From positions 30,617 through 94,616 of the forward strand of contig NZ_JAAGKO020000035.1 of NCBI RefSeq assembly GCF_027947535.2: a stretch of DNA of 64,000 nt, written 5' to 3'. Of the stretch, positions 21,335 to 30,508 are shown one piece after another. A program made the position numbers and the translations under genes. A model generated the notes under the pieces. It worked only from the letters and a program-made list of their open reading frames with translations. It was not told where the DNA came from and searched no databases. Each line of letters starts with the position of its first letter. The first letter of the stretch is position 1. The stretch comes from Streptantibioticus silvisoli (GTDB taxonomy: Bacteria > Actinomycetota > Actinomycetes > Streptomycetales > Streptomycetaceae).

Positions 21335-21553
21335 ATGCGCAAGGCAGTAGCAGCATTCGCGGTGGCCGCCACGGTCGTCGCGACCGGTGTGTTGTTCGCG
21401 CCGGCCGCAAGCGCCGCGACCTATGGCTGCCGCGGTTCGCAGATCGACACCTACCCGGTGAAGACCGAGGGAGGAACCCAGTACGGTGTCCCGGTGCAGC
21501 GAGTCGACCTACGAGGAGTCGCAGACATGGTCGGTCGTCCGAGCACGCGTTGA
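21335..21553 (+). CDS. Small secreted protein, probably truncated
   Basis: 72 residues with a good ribosome binding site (GAAGGGG). Residues 1-28 are a textbook Sec signal peptide (MRKAVAAFAVAATVVATGVL ... APAASAA). The mature part starts ATYGCRGSQIDTYPVKTEGG and then becomes Arg-rich text ending at a TGA. Its start resembles small exported Streptomyces proteins whose mature chain is longer, so a frameshift near 21490 is likely. Function unknown. The MFS gene follows 138 bases downstream. Confidence 0.5.
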   Translation: MRKAVAAFAVAATVVATGVLFAPAASAATYGCRGSQIDTYPVKTEGGTQYGVPVQRVDLRGVADMVGRPSTR

Positions 21554-21691
21554 CGTTGCGGGCCGTTGTCGGCCCGTCATCGCGTGCTGCCTTCGGTTCG
21601 GCGACACAGCGACCGTTCCCTGCCTGAATCACCCGGCACACCTGGTGTGCGCCGGGGACGGGCCTCGCCGCCGGCAATCCGAAGGGCCTCC

Positions 21692-23155
21692 GTGCCGTCC
21701 ACTCCCTCTTCCTCCTCCCCTGCAACTGCTCCCGGTTCCGGTCGATCCGTTGCGCCGAGCCTGTGGCGCGATCGCGACTTCCGCAGACTCTGGGCGGGTC
21801 AGACGGCCTCCCAACTCGGCGAACAGACCACGCTGATCGTTCTCCCGCTCTACGCCGTCCTGGCGCTCAACGCCGGCGCCGGCGAGTTGGGCGTGCTGCG
21901 CGCGGTGGGACAGGTGCCGGTCCTGTTGCTCTCGCTCCTCGCCGGCGCCTGGGTGGACCGGTGGCGGACCCGCACGGTCATGGTGATGACGGACGCCGGC
22001 CGGTCCCTGGTACTGGGCGCCGCCGCCGTGGCCGGTCTGCTCGGCCGGCTCGGTCTGCCCGCGCTGCTGGTGGTCGCCCTCGCCGCCGGGGCGCTGTCCG
22101 TGTTCTTCGACGTGGCGTACCAGGCGTCTCTCGTACGGCTGGTGGAACGCGGCCAGTTGCTCCGGGGCAACAGCGCGCTCGAGGGCAGCCGGTCCGCAGC
22201 GCAGATCGGCGGGCCCGCCCTCGGCGGCGCGTTGGTGTCACTGCTGTCGGCGCCGATCGCCGCGGTCTGCGGCGCGGTGTTCTTCGCGCTGTCGTTCCTG
22301 TCGCTCCGGCGGATGCGCCGGACCGAGTCGGTTCCGGAACGCCCGGACCGTTCCCGTCGGGTGGGGCGGCGGATTCATGAGGGCCTCCGCTTCGTCGTCG
22401 GCGACACCTCGTTGCGGACCGTGTGCCTCGCCTCGGCCGCCTTCCAGTTCTCCTTCGCGGCCATGATGACCGTCTATCTGCTCTTCCTGCCGCGGCAACT
22501 GCACCTGCCGGGCGCCGCGGTCGGGCTGGCGCTCGCGGTGACGGGGCCGGGCGCGCTGCTGGGTTCGATGCTGGCCGCGCGGTTGCCGGGCCGGTTCGGT
22601 CATGGCGCGGTGCTCGTGTTCGCGGCGGCACTCGGCGACGGCGTGTTCCTGGCGGTGCCCGCGCTGCACGGCTCCTCGGCGGTGACGGTCTGCGCGCTCC
22701 TGGCGATCGCCTTCGTGTTCGGGACCGCCGGGCAGTTGGTGAACGTCACGGTCATGGCGATACGGCAGACCGTCACTCCGGACGGGATGCAGGCCCGCGT
22801 GGCCGCGACCATATCGTTCGTCGGCATGGGGATGGCGCCACCCGGCTCCCTGCTCGGCGGGTTCCTCCCGATGGAGTGGGGGTTGCGCACCAGCCTGCTG
22901 GTGACGGCCGTGGGCATGCTGTCGTCACCGGTGCTGATGGCTCTGTCCCCGCTCGCCCGCCTGGGCCGGACGCTTCCGGCCGCGCGGAACGCGCCTCCGC
23001 CGGCCGGCCGCACCGAGCTGCCGGAGTCCGGCGGCCACCCATCCCCCTACGCCCGCCTGCGCCTGATCCGGCTGCGCGGGGGCTTCAGGGCCGGCGGCCG
23101 CGGAAGGTGCGGCGCAGGTCGCTCACCCAGGCGGCGGGGTTCTCCCAGGGGATGA
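21692..23155 (+). CDS. MFS transporter (exporter type)
   Basis: 487 residues from the GTG at 21692, with GAAGG six bases upstream. The protein has about twelve hydrophobic helices. The first helix is preceded by LWRDRDFRRLWAGQTASQLG, typical of the macrolide-efflux-like (MefA/MFS_3) branch, and the loop between helices 2 and 3 reads GAWVDRWRTR, the MFS signature. It probably exports a small molecule by proton antiport. The 3' end overlaps the end of the convergent epoxide hydrolase gene by 71 bases, and its last 25 residues are Arg/Gly-rich. The normal stop may have been lost and the reading frame extended into antisense DNA. Confidence 0.88.
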   Translation: MPSTPSSSSPATAPGSGRSVAPSLWRDRDFRRLWAGQTASQLGEQTTLIVLPLYAVLALNAGAGELGVLRAVGQVPVLLLSLLAGAWVDRWRTRTVMVMTDAGRSLVLGAAAVAGLLGRLGLPALLVVALAAGALSVFFDVAYQASLVRLVERGQLLRGNSALEGSRSAAQIGGPALGGALVSLLSAPIAAVCGAVFFALSFLSLRRMRRTESVPERPDRSRRVGRRIHEGLRFVVGDTSLRTVCLASAAFQFSFAAMMTVYLLFLPRQLHLPGAAVGLALAVTGPGALLGSMLAARLPGRFGHGAVLVFAAALGDGVFLAVPALHGSSAVTVCALLAIAFVFGTAGQLVNVTVMAIRQTVTPDGMQARVAATISFVGMGMAPPGSLLGGFLPMEWGLRTSLLVTAVGMLSSPVLMALSPLARLGRTLPAARNAPPPAGRTELPESGGHPSPYARLRLIRLRGGFRAGGRGRCGAGRSPRRRGSPRG

Positions 23156-24320
23156 AGTGGCCGCCGTGGTCATGGGCGTTGACGTTGACGTGGTTGAACC
23201 AAGCGGCCTGCGGGCCGGACGTGAACGCCTGGACGCGCTCGTCGGCGGTGTGGATGCCGGGCGGGTTCTCGTACGTGACGAAGGTGAGGCCGACCGGGGC
23301 CTGCACGACCGGGGTGCGGTCGTGGGACGGGGACCAGGGGTAGCGGTTGGCGTTGGCGTAGTAACGCATCGACGTGGCGATGGAGTTGTTCACCCAGTAG
23401 ATCGTGGCGTGGGTGAGCAGGTCGTCCTTGCTGAAGACGGACTCGATGTCGCCGCCGTTGTCGCTCCAGGCGTTCCACCGCTCCAGCAGCCAGGCGAGCA
23501 GTCCGGCGGGTGAGTCGCTCAGCCCGTGGGCCAGGGTGGCGCCGTCGAGCATGTGCACGGCGAGGTGGGATGCCGAGCGGTGGTCCATCTCGATGATGCG
23601 GGCCCGGACGTCGGCGGGCTGGTCGTCGGTGAGGGGCCGGCTCTGGGCGAGGTCCCACGCGCGCGGGCCGGTGAAGAAGTCGAGGCGCAGTCCGGAGCCG
23701 ATGTGGATTCCGTACAGCTCGTCGGCGTACTTGTGGCCGAGCTGGCTGGAGATGAGCCCGCCGATGTCGCAACCCCCCGCGGCGTACTTCTCGTAGCCCA
23801 GGGTCTCGGTCATCAGCGAGTGCCAGAGGTCGGAGACCTTCCAGAAGTTGACGTCCGGAAAGCCGGTGAGCGGGCCGGGGAAACCGAAGCCGGGCAGGGA
23901 CGGCACGATGACGTCGAACGCGTCGGCGGGGTCACCGCCGAACGCGGCCGGGTCGGCGAGCGGGTCGATCACCTTCGACCAGTGCCAGAACGTCCACGGC
24001 CAGCCGTGGGTGAGGATCAACGGGATCGGGCGCGGGCCGCGGCCGGGCTTGCGCATGAAGTGCACCGGGACGCCGGCGACGCTCACCCGGTAGTGCTCGT
24101 AGGCGTTGATGGCGGCCTCGGCCTTGCGCCAGTCGTAGCCGTCCCGCCAGTGGGCGACCAGCTCACGAAGACAGCTGTCCGGGACGCCGTAGGACCAGTC
24201 CTCGTTCCCCTCGTCCAGCGGCGGACGGGTCAGCGTGAGCCGGGCGCGCAAGTCGTCGAGGACGTCGTCGGACACATGGATCGGGGTGGGTTCCAGGGGA
24301 AATCCCTGCGGGGCGGTCAT
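23085..24320 (-). CDS. Epoxide hydrolase, alpha/beta-hydrolase fold with EHN domain
   Basis: 411 residues from the ATG at 24318-24320 (GGAG seven bases upstream). The N-terminal 110 residues match the epoxide-hydrolase N-terminal region (FPLEPTPIHVSDDVLDDLRA, DWSYGVPDSCLRELVAHWRD). The catalytic core shows the oxyanion-hole HGWPWTFWHW (105-114), the nucleophile Asp185 in GGCDIGG, and the catalytic His in DHGGHFIPWENP near the C-terminus. Such enzymes open epoxides to diols through a covalent ester. The substrate is unknown. It is convergent with the MFS gene and stands alone as a transcript. Confidence 0.93.
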   Translation of the reverse strand: MTAPQGFPLEPTPIHVSDDVLDDLRARLTLTRPPLDEGNEDWSYGVPDSCLRELVAHWRDGYDWRKAEAAINAYEHYRVSVAGVPVHFMRKPGRGPRPIPLILTHGWPWTFWHWSKVIDPLADPAAFGGDPADAFDVIVPSLPGFGFPGPLTGFPDVNFWKVSDLWHSLMTETLGYEKYAAGGCDIGGLISSQLGHKYADELYGIHIGSGLRLDFFTGPRAWDLAQSRPLTDDQPADVRARIIEMDHRSASHLAVHMLDGATLAHGLSDSPAGLLAWLLERWNAWSDNGGDIESVFSKDDLLTHATIYWVNNSIATSMRYYANANRYPWSPSHDRTPVVQAPVGLTFVTYENPPGIHTADERVQAFTSGPQAAWFNHVNVNAHDHGGHFIPWENPAAWVSDLRRTFRGRRP

Positions 24321-24604
24321 GTCGTGGCTCCTCACTGCGAGCGGGGAATGCGAAAGGAATTTACTGTCGAACGCCTCCTCCCCGGCGCCGGACGCGGAAA
24401 CAGGCCGAAAAGGTGGGTCCCCGAAACCCCTCGCGCACGCGACGCCCGCGCCCGCACGCACGCGCCCGTACGCGCCGCACGTTCGTGAACGCCCCCGCAG
24501 GCCCGACCGCACCCGTACACGCCCGCGTGCCCATGCCCGCACGCCTGTGCACGCCCTCGCGCCGCCCGGACCGCCACCGCCAGGACCGCCCGCCGCCTCC
24601 CCCG

Positions 24605-25147
24605 TCACAGGAGCGTCAGGTGTTCCAGGGCGAGGTAGGCCGCGGCGGTGTCGGTCATTCCGCCGGTGCGGAGCACGCCGGTGCGGAACTCGTCCAGGGT
24701 GAGGGTGACGACCTCGATGAACTCCGTGCCCTGCGGGGTCGGTTCGGTGACCTTGACGCAGTCGGTGGCGAGGAAGGCGAAGCGGCGGGCGCTGGAGTAG
24801 GCGTCGTGCCAGTACTGTCCGACCGGTCGGACTTCGCCCTGGTAACCGGTCTCTTCCAGCAGTTCCCTGGCGACGGCCCGGGCCGGCTGCTCGCCGGGTT
24901 CGATGAAGCCGCCCGGCAGTTCGGACATCACGCGGTCGGGCCCTGGCCGGTACTGGCGGGCCAGGATGACGCGCCGGTCCGGGGTGAGGGCGAGCACCGC
25001 GCCGGCCGGGCCCTCGCGCTTGAGGTAGAACTCCTCCCGCCTGCCGTCGGGCAGCTCGAACGCGACGCGGTCCACGGAGCGGCCGAACTCGCTGAAGACG
25101 GTGCTGCGTTCGATCTCGCGCCATGACGCCGCGGTGTTGATCGTCAT
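24605..25147 (-). CDS. Nudix hydrolase, ADP-ribose pyrophosphatase type
   Basis: 180 residues. The Nudix box is complete at about 80-102: GGFIEPGEQPARAVARELLE followed by ETGY, with the metal-binding REXXEE glutamates. The preceding RQYRPGPDRVMSELPGG is the substrate-loop text of ADP-sugar pyrophosphatases. The enzyme should hydrolyse a nucleoside-diphosphate derivative to limit toxic or regulatory ADP-ribose-like compounds. The ATG at 25145-25147 has only a distant AGGGGA, so the start is less certain than the frame. The 280 bases after its stop (24321-24604) hold alternating CGCACG-rich DNA and no gene. Confidence 0.92.
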   Translation of the reverse strand: MTINTAASWREIERSTVFSEFGRSVDRVAFELPDGRREEFYLKREGPAGAVLALTPDRRVILARQYRPGPDRVMSELPGGFIEPGEQPARAVARELLEETGYQGEVRPVGQYWHDAYSSARRFAFLATDCVKVTEPTPQGTEFIEVVTLTLDEFRTGVLRTGGMTDTAAAYLALEHLTLL

Positions 25148-25254
25148 GGACAGGACTGTACGTCCCCTGGCCGGCCCGGAATGCCCACCGGTGCCCCGCC
25201 GAGACAGCCACCGGAGACGTCGGTGGACGGCTCGTTCCGGACGACCTGGACGAC

Positions 25255-26265
25255 CTAGCCGACCGTCAGCACGATCTTGCCCCGGATGTGTCCTCGGGCG
25301 GCGCGTTCGTGGGCTGCCCGGGCGTCCGCCAGCGCGAACGTGCTGTCGATCGCGACGCGGACCGTGCCCGCGTCGAGCAGGCGTCCCAGTTCGGCGAGTT
25401 GCGCGCCGTTCGAGCGGACCTGGGCCATGGAGACGGTGACGCCGAGCTTCGCGATCTCCTCCTCGTCGAAGTCGCCGTAGAACACGGGGAAGTGGGCGCC
25501 GCCGCGCTTGAGCGTGTGCAGGAGGCGCTTGCTGTCGGGGCCGCCGACGGTGTCGAGGACGAGGTCGACGTCGCGCACGAGTTCCTCGGGACGGCTCTTG
25601 GTGTAGTCGATGAACCGGTCGGCGCCGAGTCCGTTCAGGAACGACGCGTGCGCGCCCGACGCCACCGCGATGACCGACGCGCCCTTCCACTTCGCCAGTT
25701 GCAGCGCGAAGTGCCCCACGCCACCCGCCGCGCCGTTGACGAGCACCGTCGTGCCGGCGTCGAGTGCCGTCGGGCGGTGCGGGCCCGGCTGGAAGGGCGA
25801 GGGGTGGTCGTGTCCGGCCTCGATCAGGAACTGCCACGCCGTCAGCCCGGCCATCGGCGCCCCGGCGGCGTGCACGTGGTCGATGCCGGCCGGCTTGCGG
25901 GCGAGGTCCGACGCGGGCGCGGCCACGTACTCGGCGTACGCGCCGCCGTGGAAGCCGGGGAAACGCAGCAGGCCGAAGACCTCATCACCCACGGCCAGGC
26001 CGTCCACGTCCGCGGCGACGGCCTCGACAACGCCCGACACGTCCGTCCCGGGTATCACCGGCAGGCCGACCGTCGACTCCGGCCGCCCGGGCATCCTGGT
26101 CAGCCCGCCCCGCAGGTACCAGTCCGGCGGATTGACGCCGACCGCGTGAACGCGGACCAGCACCTCCCCCGGCCCCGGCTCCGGCATCGGCGCCTCGTCG
26201 TAACGCAGCACTTCAGGGCCGCCGTGCTCATGGAGCCGGACCGCCCTCATCGTGTTTTTCGGCAT
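25255..26265 (-). CDS. NADP-dependent quinone-oxidoreductase-type MDR enzyme
   Basis: 336 residues from the ATG at 26263-26265 (AGGAGA five bases upstream). The GroES-like N-terminal half (MRAVRLHEHGGPEVLRYDEA, VHAVGVNPPDWYLRGG, PGTDVSGVVEAV) is followed by the NADPH Rossmann motif VLVNGAAGGVGHFALQLAKW near 175. No zinc ligands of the structural lobe are seen, as in the quinone reductase branch of the medium-chain family. It should reduce an activated double bond or quinone. It is divergent from a TetR gene 125 bases away, with repeats between that look like the regulator's operators, so it is very likely the regulated target. Confidence 0.93.
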   Translation of the reverse strand: MPKNTMRAVRLHEHGGPEVLRYDEAPMPEPGPGEVLVRVHAVGVNPPDWYLRGGLTRMPGRPESTVGLPVIPGTDVSGVVEAVAADVDGLAVGDEVFGLLRFPGFHGGAYAEYVAAPASDLARKPAGIDHVHAAGAPMAGLTAWQFLIEAGHDHPSPFQPGPHRPTALDAGTTVLVNGAAGGVGHFALQLAKWKGASVIAVASGAHASFLNGLGADRFIDYTKSRPEELVRDVDLVLDTVGGPDSKRLLHTLKRGGAHFPVFYGDFDEEEIAKLGVTVSMAQVRSNGAQLAELGRLLDAGTVRVAIDSTFALADARAAHERAARGHIRGKIVLTVG

Positions 26266-26297
26266 CGTTTTCTCCTGCCCGTGCTGCGGGATAGGCT

Positions 26298-26379
26298 TAT
26301 CCGGATCAGCGCTCCACATAAGTGGACCACTGATCCGAATATATGGACCACCGATCCGGATAGTCAAGCCGGATAGTCA
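26298..26379. promoter_or_regulatory. Repeat-dense operator region between MDR and TetR genes
   Basis: Several overlapping symmetries crowd 82 bases. TATCCGGATC (26298-26307) and GATCCGGATA (26353-26362) are inverted copies. TCCAC-ATAA-GTGGA is a palindrome at 26313-26326. TGGACCAC-Y-GATCCG-R-ATA occurs twice as a direct repeat (26323 and 26344, 21 bases apart). CCGGATAGTCA occurs twice (26356 and 26369). Spacings near two helical turns suggest cooperative binding of TetR dimers controlling both divergent promoters. Confidence 0.6.
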
Positions 26380-26389
26380 CGAGGGACAG

Positions 26390-26977
26390 ATGCGGGCCGA
26401 CGCCAGGAAGAACCGGGACCACCTGCTCGCGGTAGCGGGCACCGCCATCAGCGAGCAGGGCGTCGACGTATCGCTGCGCGACATCGCGCGCCGGGCCGAC
26501 GTCGGGCTCGCGACGCTGCTGCGCCACTTCCCGACGCGCGAGGAGCTGCTCGTCGCCCTGCTCCGCACGAGCTTCGACGAACTGACGGCCAGGGCGGGCG
26601 AGTTCGAGACGTCGAGCTCGCCCGAGGACGCTCTCGTCTCGTGGCTGCGCGACTGCCTCGCGTGGACGACGGAGTTTCGGGGCGTGACCGTGTTGATGGC
26701 AGCCGCCATCGAGGACACCGAGTCCGCACTCCACGCCTCGTGCGTCACCATGCGCGCGGCCGGCGCGCGGCTGCTCACCCGTGCCCAGGCCGCGGGCACG
26801 GCGCGGACCGACGTCGACGGCACCGATCTGTTCGCGCTGGTCGCCGCGCTCGCGTGGCTCAGCGACCAGCCCCCGCTCACCCCACGCGTCGACCACCTGT
26901 TCGACGTGGTCGCGAACGCGATCCTGACGAATCCGGCGGGCACCGACACCGGGAGGACGCCGCCCCCGGGGCCGTAG
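26390..26977 (+). CDS. TetR-family transcriptional regulator
   Basis: 195 residues from the ATG at 26390 with GAGGG four bases upstream. The N-terminal DNA-binding helix-turn-helix reads ISEQGVDVSLRDIARRADVG, then LATLLRHFPTREELLVALL. The C-terminal ligand domain (about 60-185) matches the SbtR-like TetR branch that has a Trp-rich middle (LRDCLAWTTEFRG, AALAWLSDQ). It most likely represses the divergent MDR gene and itself through the repeats between them, with release by a small electrophile or quinone. The ligand is inference. Confidence 0.93.
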   Translation: MRADARKNRDHLLAVAGTAISEQGVDVSLRDIARRADVGLATLLRHFPTREELLVALLRTSFDELTARAGEFETSSSPEDALVSWLRDCLAWTTEFRGVTVLMAAAIEDTESALHASCVTMRAAGARLLTRAQAAGTARTDVDGTDLFALVAALAWLSDQPPLTPRVDHLFDVVANAILTNPAGTDTGRTPPPGP

Positions 26978-27212
26978 CCGAACTCGTCCGCCCACCCGGA
27001 CCGGCACCTCTCCGCGGCGCTCAGGTAACGGAGCGGCGCGGGGCCGGCAGGCGTACGCGGTCGCGGGAACAGTCCGGGCCCGGTCGGCATCCGCCGGTCC
27101 GCCGTCATGACGTCCGGCCGGGCGGAAACCGCCTGGCCGGACGAAGGCACCGGATCACCGTTCCCCCTGCCGTGCGGGTGCCGTTCCGGCGGTCGGGGAC
27201 GGATGAGGAGCG

Positions 27213-28247
27213 TCAGGGACGGATGAGGACCTTCAGCGCCTCCCGGTCGGCCATGGCCCGGTAGCCGTCGGGCACCCCGTCCAGGTCCACGGTGCGGTCG
27301 AAGACCCGGCCGGGCTCGACCGTGCCGTCGAGGACGTCGGGGAGCAGTTCCTCGATGTAGGCGCGGGCCGGGGCCACACCGCCGGTCAGGGTGACGTTGC
27401 GCATGAAGAGGGAGGAGTCCATGGGGACGTCGGAGTATTGCGGGGCGCCGACGCGGCTGACCGTGCCGCCGGAGCGCACCACGCCGAAGGCGGTGTCGAC
27501 CGCCGCCTTGAGGCCGACGCACTCCAGGACGGTGTGGGTACCGTCACCGCCGGTCAGCTCCCGGACCTTCTCGACGCCTTCCTCACCCCGCTCGGCGACG
27601 ACATCGGTAGCGCCGAAGTCCAGGCCGAGGTCGGTACGGTCCTTGTGCCGGCCCATGAGGATGATCCGCTCGGCACCGAGCCGCTTGGCGGCCAGCACCG
27701 CGGACAGGCCCACCGCGCCGTCCCCGATCACCGTGACCGTCGTGCGCGGGCCGACCCCGGCGGCCACCGCGCAGTGGTGACCGGTGGAGAACACGTCCGA
27801 CAGCGTCAGCAGCGACGGCAGCAGCGCGGAGTCCTCGCCGACCGGCAGCTTCACCAGCGTGCCCTGGGCCTGCGGCACGCGTACCGCCTCACCCTGACCG
27901 CCGTCGACACCGTCCGCGCCCCAGCCGCCACCGTGCCGGCAGGACGTCTGGAGCCCTTCCTGGCAGAAGTCGCAGGTGTTGTCGGACCATACGAACGGCG
28001 CCACCACGATGTCGCCGCGCCCGAGCCCGGAGACCTCCTTGCCGGTCTCCTCCACCACGCCCAGGAACTCGTGCCCTATCCGGGCACCCTGCTCCGAGGC
28101 CGGTTTGGAGCCGTAGGGCCACAGGTCGCTGCCGCATACGCAGGAACGCAGCACGCGCACCACCGCGTCCGTGGGCTGCCGGATCGCCGGGTCGGGAACG
28201 TCCTCCACCCGCACGTCACCGGCACCGTAGATGAGGGTTGCTCGCAT
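27213..28247 (-). CDS. Zinc-dependent alcohol dehydrogenase family protein
   Basis: 344 residues from the ATG at 28245-28247 (GAAGGA seven bases upstream). The catalytic zinc site is read in RSCVCGSDLWPYG and GARIGHEFLGVVEE. A structural-zinc-like cysteine group appears in NTCDFCQEGLQTSCRHGG, and the NAD(P) loop in VTVIGDGAVGLSAVLAAKRL. It oxidises an alcohol or reduces an aldehyde; the substrate is not readable. It is followed by about 230 bases without a gene (26978-27212), and preceded by the strong terminator hairpin of the upstream gene, so it is probably its own transcription unit. Confidence 0.93.
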   Translation of the reverse strand: MRATLIYGAGDVRVEDVPDPAIRQPTDAVVRVLRSCVCGSDLWPYGSKPASEQGARIGHEFLGVVEETGKEVSGLGRGDIVVAPFVWSDNTCDFCQEGLQTSCRHGGGWGADGVDGGQGEAVRVPQAQGTLVKLPVGEDSALLPSLLTLSDVFSTGHHCAVAAGVGPRTTVTVIGDGAVGLSAVLAAKRLGAERIILMGRHKDRTDLGLDFGATDVVAERGEEGVEKVRELTGGDGTHTVLECVGLKAAVDTAFGVVRSGGTVSRVGAPQYSDVPMDSSLFMRNVTLTGGVAPARAYIEELLPDVLDGTVEPGRVFDRTVDLDGVPDGYRAMADREALKVLIRP

Positions 28248-28374
28248 CAGCTGTCCTTCGTCCTTGCTCGATCGGTTCACTGTCAGTGATCGGTCCCCTC
28301 GGCGCAACGGCCGATGGGCACCGGGTGCCCCGTCGCGGGCGGGGGCACTCGTTGTCGTCGACACGATCGTCCTA

Positions 28375-28404
28375 CCCGGTCCTGGTCCCGGGACCAGGAC
28401 CGGG
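28375..28404 (-). terminator. 30-base perfect palindrome, intrinsic terminator hairpin
   Basis: CCCGGTCCTGGTCCC (28375-28389) is followed without a loop by its exact reverse complement (28390-28404). It lies about 120 bases past the stop of the HTH-WD40 gene and 130 bases before the alcohol dehydrogenase start, both on the minus strand, so it probably ends the former transcript. There is no U-run, as is common in Streptomyces. Confidence 0.65.
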
Positions 28405-28525
28405 ACCGGGTCAGGTGCTCGCGGCTCCGTCCGCACGCGGAGGCAGCGTCCCCGGCGCGGGAGCAGCGTTACCGGCGCGGAGGCGCGGGACACTCGGAGG
28501 TGAGCCGGCCGTCGCGCGGGCCCGG

Positions 28526-29862
28526 TCATCGCGGGCATACCGGTCCGCCCGGCAGGACGAGAGACCGGTGCAGGAGGGCGGGGTCGTCGGCCACGATCGC
28601 GCAGATCTCGCCGACCGCCGTGCCGGGGTCGGGCAGTGCGACGTTCCACAGCTGTATCGGGTCGTTGCCGTCCTTGGTCACCAGGGTGCGGCCGTCCGGG
28701 GCGAACTCCATCCACCGCACGTCGGCGCTGTCCACCAGGGCGGTCCGCAGATGCCCGGTGGCCACGTCCCACAGCCGCACTCCGGAGCCGGTGGTGGCGG
28801 TGGCCAGTGTGCCGCCGTCCGGGCTGAAGGCCGCGAGGTCGGTACTGCCGGTGACCGGGGCGGTGAGCGCCTCGTCGGTGTCGGTGTTCCACAGGGCGAC
28901 ACCGCCCTCGCCGGCCACCGCCAGGGTTCCGCCGGCCGGGGCGAACACCGCCGTGCGGACGGCCCCCACCCCGCCGAGGTCGTGCGATCGCCACCCGCTG
29001 GTATTCCACAACACCACCGCGTCGCCGACGTCGATCAGGGCCTGCCCGTCCGGGCTGAAGTGCAGTGATCCACCCTGCCCTTGCGGGTGGAGGACCCGCG
29101 GGTCCGGCGGGTTCAGGGAGGTGGTGTCCCACACCGACACCGGGCAGTCGCCCGGACCGCCGGCCGCCAGGAACGTCCCTTCGGGCGAGAAGACGACCGA
29201 GTCGACGGCGCACGGGGTCCGCAGGCTTTGCACCAGGTCGCCGTTGGAGGCGTCGAACACCTTGACGGAGTCGGACGCACCCGGACCCCGCAGCGCGACG
29301 GCCAGCAGGTCGTCGCCGCCGAACACCGGCACTCCCGCCTGCCCGCCGCTGGTGATGACGCGTATCGCCCGTCCGGTGTCCCGGTTCCACAGCTCCACCC
29401 GGGTGCTGCCGCCCGTGGTGCAGCGGACGGCGAGGGTGTGGCCCCGCGGCGCGAAGACCAGGGCCGACACCCGGCCGGTCGCGGTCAGGTCCCGCAGCCG
29501 ACGGCTGTCGCGCACGTCCCACAGTCCGACGGTGGGACCGTCGGCCGTGGCCAGGGTCCGTCCGTCCGGGGCGAACGCCATGGGCGCCGCCGGCGGCAGA
29601 ACCCGCACGGCCCGGTGCCACCGCTGCTCCCAGTCCGCGGGGCTGCCGCCGCAGGCCGCGGCGTAGGCGAGCAGGACCGGCAGGCTCGGCAGCCGCTCCC
29701 CGCCCGCCGCCTGCGACAGGGTGCTGGCGGCGTAACCGGATTCCCGGGCCATCCGCTGGTAGGTGGGGCTGCCCGCCGTGACCCGCAACTCGCGCAGCTC
29801 CTGGGCCAGCCGCCGCACCGGCCCGTCATCGGGGCCAGGGGTTTCTCCGGACGTCCTGCCAT
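28526..29862 (-). pseudogene. HTH (XRE-type) plus WD40 protein, frameshifted near its start
   Basis: The family normally begins M-GRPEKPLDP followed by a XRE-like helix-turn-helix. Here MAGRPEKPLAP is found from the ATG at 29860-29862 (ribosome binding site AAAGGGG). The continuation, DDGPVRRLAQELRELR and then GYAASTLSQAAGGERLPSLP, is in another frame, so a single-base shift lies at about 29825-29845. A GTG at 29816-29818 could rescue a 430-residue protein. The rest is a beta-propeller of about seven WD40 units (FAPDGRTLATADGPTVGLWD, FSPDGGTLATATTGSGVRLW and others). Relatives usually carry a large STAND ATPase between helix-turn-helix and propeller; none is present. It may be decayed, or a sequencing error may simulate the shift. 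Confidence 0.75.
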
Positions 29863-30508
29863 GGGGGCGGCCCCTTTCTCTCGACTTCTCCCGTCGCGCG
29901 GCTCGTCCCCCGACGGCGGCCGACCACCCGTCGGAAACGGACTCCCACCCGCGGCCGCCACGGTCCGGGGTCGCGCCGACCCCGTCATGGTCCGGGGCCA
30001 CGACAGCGGTACGGCGCACCAGTCTCGCGGCGCGGGCGGCGGAGGACGGCCGGCGGGATCGACATTCGGCCGCGGGGGATCGCGAAGGCGGTCGGGCGGC
30101 GGGGGCGTCGGTTCCGGGGCGCCGCATCCCGCCGGGGACCGGTGCCTGGCCGCCCCCTGCCGTCTCGCGGACGCGGTGGTGGCTGGCCCGGCCGGCGCCG
30201 GAAGAGCGCACGGGCGAAGGCAGCGGTGGGGTCCGGTGCGGTCAGGGCCGCGTCGGAGAAACGCACAGCGGCCCGGGCAACGCCGGGGGAACGCACGGGC
30301 GAAGGCACCGGAGGCCCACCGGACGCCCCCGGAGGCTCACCGGACGACGCCGGCCCGCGGCACCGGCGGGGTTGGCGCGAAGCGGCCGACGTCACCGTTC
30401 CCGACCGACCGCGAGCGCGAACGTTGGAGCCCCGCCCCGGATGCGATCAGGACGATCCCAGCAGTACGTCCCGGCGCCCACTCATCGGCCGAGGACCGGC
30501 TGGTCGGG
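29863..30508. other. Gene-free stretch with short direct repeats
   Basis: No convincing gene on either strand. CGCACGGGCGAAGGCA appears at about 30208 and 30293, and GGAGGCYCACCGGACG at about 30321 and 30341. These look like local duplications. The part nearest 29870 probably contains the promoter of the HTH-WD40 gene. Confidence 0.4.
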
